Source: Rotaria sordida
Taxonomy: Eukaryota > Rotifera > Eurotatoria > Philodinida > Philodinidae
NCBI GenBank assembly: GCA_905250125.1
Contig: CAJNOL010000339.1
Location: 62,001 to 126,000 of the forward strand
DNA length: 64,000 nucleotides
Direction: 5' to 3'
The notes beneath the pieces were generated by a model. It saw only the letters and a list, made by a program, of their open reading frames with translations. It searched no databases and was not told the DNA's origin. Both the position numbers and the translations under genes were made by a program. Within the stretch, counting starts at the first letter, position 1. Every line of letters starts with the position of its first letter. Shown here one piece after another: positions 26,401-35,358 of the stretch.

Positions 26401-26602
26401 CTCCCTTGTGAATACAAATGCATATTGTAACTTATATTTTCTCAAGAGAAAAAAGTACTTTTCCAGTTTTATTAGATTTCTCAACAGTGTCTGAGGGTAA
26501 GAATATACAATCAAACTAAAAAAGTACTCTTCTATTTTGAGAAAATATAATGTTATAATGTATTTTTATATTTATGTAGGCCTATCAATTTTAGAAGGGA
26601 GC
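26401..26602. mobile_element. Stowaway-like MITE
   Basis: The left end is TA-CTCCCTTGTGAA and the right end, reverse complemented, is GCTCCCTTCTAAAA. Inner arms match as TTATATTTTCTCAA...AGTACTTTT (left 26427-26475, right 26505-26555). The whole unit is about 200 bp with no coding capacity. The CTCCCT start beside TA is typical of Tc1/mariner-related MITEs, but the right TA is not clear. Confidence 0.5.
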
Positions 26603-27408
26603 GCAGGCGTTTTCTCTGTAATTATTTTTTGTATATTCATTTTTAGATGTTTTATTTCATAAAAGTTTTTTAGTGTTGACACAAAAGTTAATTGAATATA
26701 GGATATTTATTATAAAAGAAATATTGACGAACAATGGATTGTTTTCTTTGTTTTTAAGAGTTATCGGAAACCACTTATATTCAAGGTGTCAATTTTAGAA
26801 AAATGAAATATTCCTTTGTTAACAATTCAATTGATAATAATTTGTTAAACAATTCCAGAGAACATTAGTCATTTCTTTAATAATCGAAAAAAAACAGACG
26901 TTTTGACTCTCATTTCCTTCTATTTGATTGATTGTCACGTTTGTTTGCGCACTTCCTCTCGAGCCCGATTTTTTTTGTTGGAATACAAACAAAAAAAAAA
27001 TCCATTATCGTTCTTATGAACTTCTCGCCCTACCCTATGTAACATTGAAAAAACAAAAATTTTCTATATTGATTGAAAATTATATCGTTGTCTATTGCAT
27101 TATTTAGTTAATCGTTCTGATTTATTACTTAAACATTGATTAAATTCTATTTTAAAACAAAAAAAACCTATTATTATGATTATTATTAATTTATGAATAT
27201 CGCTTACATAATATTTGTCCTAGTATAAGTACTAATCAAGAAAGCACTCATACTAGAAAATGTCACGAGAATTCATTCATGCTCGTTGATACTATTCGTG
27301 CTAACATTTGAGTATGACAGTTGATTACTTGATATGTAATACTAATTGTTTCATGAGCATCCACCTCACAAGGAATCGTACAGTTGTATGATAATGAGTA
27401 GTATCTCG

Positions 27409-27610
27409 AGAGCGGGTAGGGTCACCCACAATCTTGAAAAATTTTCTCCAGCGTTTTATTTGTTTCTTTTTTACTCACAAATTCTCAAAAAAAATGCTCG
27501 ATCTTACTCAAAATTCGGTCAATCTCTGCAAAAATCTTTCAATAAACCTCTTGAGTCATCACCCTCTCCCTTCCAGTTCTGGCGATCTCGAGATATTCCT
27601 GCAATTCTAT
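27409..27610 (+). repeat. Dispersed repeat family R1, copy 1
   Basis: Aligns by eye over about 200 bases with 63202-63400. Shared blocks in the same order include CAATCTTGA, a T-rich tract, AATTCTCAAAAAA, TCGATC, GCAAAAAT, TCTCCCTTCC and GGCGATCTCGAGAT/GACGACCTTGGAACAT. It is GC-richer than its surroundings. No terminal repeats or transposase are visible, so the class is unknown. Confidence 0.6.
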
Positions 27611-29519
27611 ATCTATTGTGTATTTTTTTTAAATTTTATTCTTTTCGTTGAATTTTTCAAAATAAATAAAATCTTATTTTTATAATATCTAAACTTTTGC
27701 ATTAATGATGAAGTTTCTTTATTTCTATCTCATAAAGTATGAGTATATTAAAACTTAATAGAATGTAAGAAAAGAAAAAAATATGAAATAAATTATTCTG
27801 TGAAACAGGCAAATCTCATTATAAATAAACATGAAATACTAAGTACCTATTCAAAAGAAAAAGTCAAATTGACATTTGTATATGATGATTTTAAATCGTA
27901 ATGGACTTGTAATAAGAGCTGTGAGTTCTTTTTGTTTGATTGCATGTTACTGTTAATCTGAAAATTTGTTTTAATCTCATTTGACAAGTTAATAATTTAT
28001 TAAATGACAAATCTTTGTTTCTTCTCTTACAGAGAATCTTGAACAAAATCGTATAAGCAACTCATCAGTAATGAATAAAAGATTAACTAAAATAGATTCT
28101 GTCTATTGCAGGTTATTTTATGCCATTTTTATTAATTACAGAACTTTAACCTATTTTTATTTATGCAAGTATATAAATGTTTTACTAAATATTTCATGAA
28201 AAAAAAAACAACTATAAGTACTATATTGACAACTAATGTCATTACCTAGGAGTAAATCTCTAGAGATAAACTCATCAACTTACATGAATAGTATTCATAT
28301 GCGCATATAAAATTGTGCGAGTACTCACATACGTAATTTGAGTATTCCTGCTGGCAAGTCATTTTTACTTGATGAATATTTTCACTAGGATTGTAGTATT
28401 CACCTGATAATTAACAATTATGTTTTTGACATATAAAAAAAGATTTCAATACTAAAGAAATTTAAAAAGAGAATAATTAGTATTTTTATTGTATATGTAT
28501 TATCATCTATTCAATTAAACTGTTAAAGAATATGAATTGTGCATTCAATATTTATTGAATAGTGTATTGTAATGAATTGAAAAGAAAGACAAACAAAGAG
28601 TCAATGAGGACGAAAATTAAAAATTGAATAAATATCGATCGAATATATATATATTTATATATATTTCTATGTTGATACATCGATGTTCAACAATATTATT
28701 CATATAAGGTTAAGACATCGTAGAATAATAGCACTGCAAATAGATGATGATAAATCATATCATCGAAGATGAATATTTTTTTTTTTTAAATTTATCAATT
28801 TTAATCTTGAAAATTCTAGATTTTATATCACAGGTCAACGTATATGAATGTTGTCTTGCTAGGAACACTCAGAAAAAAATTTAGGAACTTCAAATCAAGC
28901 ATCCGGTGTCTGTCTACATCCAATTATGACCAGAAAAAGAAAATCTGACTACCGGATTTCTTCTTGCAAGCTACTACCATTTTCCTGGATCTTTCAGCTG
29001 AAAATAGCGTCTTTCCAACCGGAAAATGCCGGAAATTCGTGGAGAGAAACACCGAAATCATTGACGTCGAGTTGAATATATGTATTATTTTATGTGTGTA
29101 CGCTGTCTAATGCCACATATATCTTCTTATATATAATTATATTTTTTTTTCTTTTATGTAGCGTTTGAATTGATGTCAAAAACTAGACATCCGTCTACCG
29201 GAAACAATATATAATCATCTATTGACGTCAATATATCAATACAAAATGCCATTGTCATTGAAAATAACTATTTTTTTCATTTTTTTAAACATGTGTAGTT
29301 GTAAAAATAACTTGTAATTTTCTAAAAAATAAAAATAAATTGTTTATTCTTTTACGAAAAGAATAATTAGTGTATCAATCAAATAATCGGAACTGGGAGT
29401 TTTTGTTTTTTGATATATTAAATTCATTTTTTCTTATGTTCGCAATTACTAAGTCTCAAACAAATATGTTTATTGTAATTACTATTATTGAATACAATAA
29501 TAAAATGCTTGAAGTTTGC

Positions 29520-29600
29520 CTAGGCCAGCTGAGTGGCATCGCCATCTAACCCTTGAGTCAGATTCTAGGGTTTTGATACTCTACCTGAGCGCTATTCTAT
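29520..29600 (+). other. Degenerate tRNA-like sequence
   Basis: An A-box-like CAGCTGAGTGGC is followed about 40 bases later by a B-box-like GGGTTTTGATACTC (consensus GGTTCGANTC). The stems do not pair well enough for a functional tRNA. It may be the head of a SINE or a tRNA relic. Confidence 0.25.
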
Positions 29601-30235
29601 GTCATCGATGATTAAAACCAATGATCTTTGCGTCATAACACTAATTGATTACTTCATACATACTGTTTATTGATAGATTCGACTGTTTCTCGAACTTGAT
29701 TTACTCTAATTACTTGTAAAAACTCGAAACCGATTGGAAACTAGAGACTTAGGGTCTAGTTTCTGTACTCATACAAATTGAATAAAAATAAAGCACTAAT
29801 AAAAAAAAAACTGCTTGAAGCTAATTATTTATCAACTACTATTGCGTATTCATTTTATTAATTCAAACAGAAGTAATTAAATTTCAAACTTTGTTATCAT
29901 CATATGAATCACTCAATGAATTATCATTTGATGATGTTATTTTTTTCTAGAATGAAAAAGAAAAATATCTAAATTGTCAGGTGCGCATAGCATGATTATT
30001 CTTTCAAGGGTAACTATGTGTATCTTATATTGCTTATTTTTATATCAAACATAGGCAGTACCCACTCATCCACGTCATATAAAATACGTCACTATGACGT
30101 CAATTAGAAAAAAATGATTTTCGTTATAAAACGAAGTGCTATCATATATAAATGATGGTCTAGACTACTGCAAAATATATTACAAATCATATTTTATACT
30201 TTTTACATTGATTAGTGAACCAATAAAAAAAAAAA

Positions 30236-30600
30236 ATGAGTAAGTCATATTTAAAATCTCTTTTCATTTATTCATTTTTTTTTCTGAATAGATTTTCTTG
30301 TTAATCGTCTTGAACGTAATCTTGGTATGGATTTAAATGGTGATGGATATATTGGAGGGCAAGGTATAAATTTTGAAAATAGATTTTGTATTTTTTAATT
30401 ATTATTATTATTATTTTGTTTTTTTTAAAGGCTTTCTAAGTCGAATGGAAAGAGCAACTCATATTGACTTTAATGGTGATGGTATCATTGGTCGTTTTCC
30501 TGATGTTCTGTATGGTTATCCAAGAATGCATGGTCATCCTGGAATGTATGGTTACGGTTTTCCTGGTGCATATGGTCATTATGGTTATGGATGGTATTGA
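30236..30600 (+). CDS. Small protein with two DxNGDG loops and a Gly/Tyr-rich tail
   Basis: I do not recognise this gene. Three exons (30236-30239, 30292-30363, 30431-30600) give 81 residues. Two similar units are visible: VNRLERNLGMDLNGDGYIGG (about residues 5-24) and LSRMERATHIDFNGDGIIGR (about 28-47). Each has a short helix then a DxNGDGxIG loop like the Ca2+-binding half of an EF-hand. The intron lies exactly between the units, as if by exon duplication. The remaining residues are rich in Gly, Tyr, His and Pro (GYPRMHGHPGMYGYG). There is no signal peptide. The first coding exon is ATG plus one base, then GTAAGT. AATAAA follows at about 30657. Ca2+ binding is inferred. Confidence 0.75.
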
Positions 30601-31871
30601 TACTACTAATTATTATAAAGAACATTATTTATTAATTTTTTTTTTATACCTTTCTGAATAAAATAAACGATATATTTTACTTTTTTTTCGATTATTTCTC
30701 TCTATCATTGTTATTTAATATCATAGATGCATCTTTGTAATTATTTAACTTACTCTAAGAATTTCACTGGTTTAGAATAAGAAATTGTTTAGGAAAATAT
30801 GCATATAACTTATGTACTTATAAAACAGTGAAATGAAAATTTGTGGTTTTCTTGCTGAGTTTTTATTTTTCTTTCTAAACAGCATCAACTTTCGATGAAG
30901 GAGAGTGCAGATCTTCTCTTCATCTACACCTTAGAGAAAGTATGAATATTTAAAGGTCTCTAAATCTACTACTTCTTTATTTTCACTTGATATTCAATGA
31001 TATCATATAATGACGCCGTGATATTAAAAGCATAGGAGGAAGTGAGAAGATTGTAAAAGTTATAGTCTTCGCCTGTGTATATAAACTTTTAGAACTAGTT
31101 AGTTTAAAAGTCAACTGTTACAGTTTTTCAAATTTTTAAGCATGAAACACTACTATTATACATTTGAATTATTAGACACAACAGTTGAATTAAACATGTG
31201 TTGTTCGTGAAATATTAAATATCCAAAAACAATTATGTGTCACCAGGAAAGGTACGCAAGTCCAATTTTTTCAACATTTGATATCTCAGGAACAACATAA
31301 CCATTTAAGCTGAAATTTCCAAGACATTTGAAGATTCACGAGAACTACTTATGGACCAAATATCAGCTTCATTGATGAGTCATATTTACAGTGTTCTCTC
31401 GCTTGGTGACCACTGAAAGTTACCGATGAGTAGTATTTGATTATGTTATCTTTATAAAATAAAATAACCAACTTCAACTAGGTCTGTATCATCAACAAAA
31501 CAAATTGAACCAATTTGACCGAATGGAAGTGAAGATATTCCAAATTTTTATATAGTTATTTTATAGCTCATGTTTTAAAAAGTTATAAAAATCAAGTTGA
31601 ATTATTTATCGACAAGAGATTATAAGTTTATATTATTCTTATTTTTTATCAATGAAAGAATAACTAAAGAAGAGATTCTTTCATAAAAATTTTATTTTAA
31701 AGATCTGAATCTAAACGTTGAAAGAAAAAGAGAACTGTTTTTTTTTTATAGAGCATTTCAAATTCATAGATACATAACCACGTATTTTTAATCATTAACA
31801 TTTCTATGAATTAATAACAAATAAAAAAGCATCACTCAAAATAGAAACAGAAAAGAAAAAACCACTCCACA
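30601..31871. other. Intergenic region, no gene seen
   Basis: AT-rich sequence after the small Gly/Tyr protein gene. GTCACCAGG near 31240 and CTTGGTGAC near 31395 could be decayed terminal repeats, but the interior shows no further symmetry. No gene or RNA is recognised. Confidence 0.45.
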
Positions 31872-31875
31872 TTAA

Positions 31876-32490
31876 CCCTAGTACTACCAGCCGGGGTCAT
31901 TTTTGACTCCGACTCAAAAATTTCAACATACACTAGAAAGATTTTGTTTCTTCCTAGTTTTTGGAAGCAACTAGCATTTCTCATGAATAGATATACGTTT
32001 TTGAATTAAAAAAGAAGTTCATTTGTTTTCTACATTATTACAAGCCTTCGATGGAATAACATGTCTTCAGTATACAACAAACATATAACAAGAAAGAGAT
32101 ACAAGTTAAATTTTCGAAACTGTAATGCAATAAGTCATTTACTATTCCAACTGAATATTTTAGATCCATTAAAAAACATTTTTTTGAAGTGATTTTGAGC
32201 TATCCAATTAGAATGGTAGATGATTCATTCAATTGTAGATTCAAGGTTGACTTGCCTCTTTTTCTTGTTTCATATTTATTGAGTAATGAGGTCATTATAA
32301 CATATTAAAAGTGTGTAATGGTATAGAGAAAAAATGAATTGCTTTTTAGGTTCAAGAACATATATCTGCGTATATCTATTAGTAATGGATGCTAGTTGTT
32401 TCCAAAAACCAGAAAAAAATAAAATCTTTCTAGTGTATTTTGAAATTTTTGAGTCCCGGTCAAAAATGACCTATGCCGGTAGTACTAGAG
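31876..32490. mobile_element. piggyBac-type MITE with TTAA target sites
   Basis: A 615 bp element flanked by TTAA on both sides (31872-31875 and 32491-32494). The ends are CCCTAGTACTACC and, reverse complemented, CTCTAGTACTACC. They continue into GGTCATTTTTGAC and ACTCAAAAATTTCAA-type blocks and ACTAGAAAGATTTT. The arms match for at least 100 bases with few differences, and weaker symmetry runs further inward. There is no transposase. The TTAA sites plus the CCCTAG start and GGGGTCATTTTTGAC motif are typical of piggyBac non-autonomous elements. It ends only 26 bases past the LYSMD stop codon, so it probably forms part of that gene's 3' region. Confidence 0.85.
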
Positions 32491-32516
32491 TTAATAACGA
32501 AAATTAAATAAATCGA

Positions 32517-33811
32517 TTATGGTAAATGTTCTGTTGTATTAGGTGGATATTTAATATAAACATAAATATAAATAAGTGGAATAAGAAGTGCAATAAGAAT
32601 AATAACTGTAACAATATGCCAAAATTTACAGCCACAATCGGCACCATCACAATTGAAATCACTGAGCGGTTTTTTTGTTGATCGTATCATCATTTTCATT
32701 GTTGGTTGATCAGATATTAATGTTGTTGTTGGTGATTCAATCAATTGTTCAACTTTAGTACGCATTGATGCTAAATCTTTATCCATTGCATTTAAAAACG
32801 CATGATGATTTTCTTGAGATAAATGTGTTATGGATAATGATGTATTTGTTGTTGATTGATCATTTAAATTAACAACTATCGATGATGATGATGATGATTC
32901 ATGAAGTAAACCAAAACGACGTACAGGTACTCGACAATATGTAAGAGCATAAAAATCTTGATCGTTTTGTAAATTATTTAGACGTTTTAATTGAGAAACC
33001 TGAGAAGAAAGAAAAAACACGAATAACCTTCGTTTTTAGTAAAATGCCGGAAATGGGAAATTAAACCAGAAGTTTCTTTTATTTTCTTTATATATGGTTA
33101 GATAGAGTGTGATGATCTACTTTTACTGAAAAATAGGTCAAGTTTTGATTTTTTTTTTCATTTCCTTTAAATTTCAAAATTCTTTTGTTTAAGATTTAGC
33201 GTAAAAAGATAAATCTAGGAAACTTATTTATAAATGAGTTTCCTAGATTTATCTTTTTACGCTAAATCTGAAACAAAAATATTTTGAAATTTAAAGGAAA
33301 TGAAAAAAAAACCAAAATTTGACCTTTCTTTCAAAACAAGTAGGTCATCACACTCTATCTATCTAACCATACATAAAGAAAATAAAACGAAACTTCTGGT
33401 TTAATCTTCCATTTTCGATAGCTTAAAAAAAAAAGCGATTATGAAACATACTGGTACTCGATATCGAATAGCAAATGCTTGAATAGTTTCTTGTGGTCGT
33501 ATAGGTTTTTCAACAATAACAATTGAACCACCACCATGTGCTGTTGATGTTAGTTGTTGTTTTATATTACGGGAACGTATAATATGTTGAGCTTTTAATT
33601 TGGTTTTATTATCATCGTCATCGTCTGAATCAATTGTTCCTAATTCAATACTATTATTATCTATTTCAGATGAAGATAAAAGTGATTGAGATAAGGCATT
33701 GTTTTCTTGAGAAGTTTTATTATTTTTTGAATGATTTTGTCGATTCTTTTTGGTTTTTGTTTTGGAATTTAAATTTGAAGAAGAAAATAGAGATTCTTTG
33801 AATATATTCAT
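32517..33811 (-). CDS. LYSMD3/4-like: LYSMD3/LYSMD4-like LysM membrane protein
   Basis: Type II-like single-pass protein with a LysM domain on the N-terminal side. Animal relatives are LYSMD3/4 of Golgi or endomembranes. Two exons (33452-33811, 32517-32999) give 280 residues. The LysM domain spans the splice junction: IVEKPIRPQETIQAFAIRYR before it and SQLKRLNNLQNDQDFYALTY after it, followed by CRVPVRRFGLL as in vertebrate LYSMD3. N-terminal to it are Lys/Asn-rich and Asp-rich stretches (IDSDDDDDNKTK). A C-terminal transmembrane helix (FWHIVTVIILIALLIPLIYI) lies about residues 245-265. I chose the ATG at 33811. An upstream in-frame ATG at 33877 would add a hydrophobic leader unlike the family. 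The single intron, 452 bp, is mostly one large hairpin. Confidence 0.88.
33050..33416. mobile_element. Near-perfect foldback element inside the LYSMD intron
   Basis: The arms are about 33050-33226 and 33230-33416. The centre is GATAAATCTAGGAAAC, then TTATTTATAAATGA, then GTTTCCTAGATTTATC. Matching blocks run outward: TTTTACGCTAAATCT, TTTAAAGGAAATGAAAAA, TAGGTCATCACACTC, CCATACATAAAGAAAATA and CTTCTGGTTTAAT. Arm identity is about 90% by eye over roughly 175 bases with a loop of only a few bases. This suggests a young inverted duplication or MITE. It has no coding capacity. Confidence 0.82.
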
Positions 33812-35358
33812 AATATTAGACGATAATGGTAATGTAGAGAATATTATAATATATAATTTAAAGAAAATTAACAACATAATCTGCTAATCATAATTGATAT
33901 TGATTTGATAGATAAACAAGAAAATGAATGATACACATAATTTGAATATTAAAAACTAATCATTACTGAATGTCAAGTGATTATAGTCATTTATTAAATC
34001 GACGTCTGATAGAAGCCACGTTAAAAAGTATACATAAACCGAAAGTAGATTGGTCTGAGAAAGCGACAACACATAGACGAAGGTCATAAAAGATCAGGAA
34101 GAGGGCGTTAGTCGATTCACCTTACCGTAGTAATAAAAAATCATTGCATAAACAGATTTTTTTAAAAGATAATCCATTATGTAAATGTTTCGAAACTAAC
34201 AGTAACTACACATCCACTGTCAAATTTATCAACAGATTTGCTCAATTATTTTCACGTATAGCCTCAGAATCATTGTGCCAATTTCTATTAACAATATTGA
34301 CAATCATGTTTTGAAATTTCACTACACTTAAATACGTAATCTTTGTTTTCTTTTTTATCATAGTACTTACAGCCCATGATCTAAATTTTTCGATGTATGT
34401 AATTTTTTGTCATTTCACAAAGATGTAAACGTCTGGAACATCAGTATATGGTAAATCTCTGATGAATTGCAAGACTTACTGTTATCGCTACTCTTAGTAA
34501 TGATGTTTGTTTAGGTATCTCAATTTCCCATTGTATCTATCTAACATATAACACAAGCTGATATACGAAAGAGAAAGGGAGCGAAATGAATACATAAGAG
34601 AATAATGAAGAGTAATATCAATATCGATACATACGGCTAAGACGCATTGCATTTATCAACGATATTATAATATCATAATATCCTTTGTGTGTCGATGTCT
34701 ATTCATTGCCATTGTATTATATTATATCGAATATGCTATTATGGTTTCTGTTGTTTATTAATCCTATACGGACTACATTTTCTCAAATAGAACTTGCAAG
34801 AGAAATTATTGTCTGTAATATATCGAATGCAAGGATGTTGGTCACATTGATTAAAAACACCTGTAAAATCTATTATTATAAAAAAAAGAAGTTGCATAGT
34901 GTTGTTGGGACCGTATATAACCACTTATTTTCTGTTAAGATTCTCTAGAAAAACAAATATTGTACTCATTGAGACTTGCAAACTAGTATGGGACTAGAAT
35001 CGTGGATGGTGTTTCAGTCTCCTTGACCATATCTGTAGACCAATCTCAACTGTTTATAGGAGATGCTGGGATTCCTCGTCTGATTGCGTCATTAATTAGC
35101 AACAGCGACGGATATCTGAAGATATTCACCAGTTGAAATCGGACATTAAACTAGGTTTTTTTTTTAAACAAAGTCATTTGCGCCATCTATACATATAAAT
35201 CTAAGAGGCAAACAAAAGAAGCATAGCTTTTTTCCTCCTTTTATACCTATTCGATTTGGTAATTTATGGAATAACGAATCTGTTTGCTTGTTTATGTTTT
35301 TGTATTGGAATATAATCACAATGGTCAGTAATTCTTTCCGGTATCGGTACTTGTTACA
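33812..35358. other. Divergent intergenic region
   Basis: Shared upstream region of the LYSMD-like gene (-) and the armadillo-like gene (+). It contains no gene I can support. The ORFs at 34685-34948 and 35164-35373 lack coding character. No repeat with clear ends is visible. Confidence 0.55.

Larger units (their letters stand above)
26165..30235. other. Intergenic region with decayed repeats
   Basis: Between the GPCR gene and the small Gly/Tyr protein gene. It holds a Stowaway-like element (about 26401-26602), one copy of a dispersed repeat (about 27409-27610), a GC-richer tract around 28880-29060, and a tRNA-like relic near 29520-29600. The ORFs at 27346-27685 fall in the dispersed repeat and are not genes. 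Confidence 0.55.

Noticed and set aside
27346..27685. Two overlapping ORFs
   Set aside because: They lie in dispersed repeat R1. The frame is not preserved in the second copy at 63202.
31240..31400. Possible inverted ends GTCACCAGG / CTTGGTGAC
   Set aside because: Only about nine bases match and the interior shows no further symmetry, so this is not enough to call an element.
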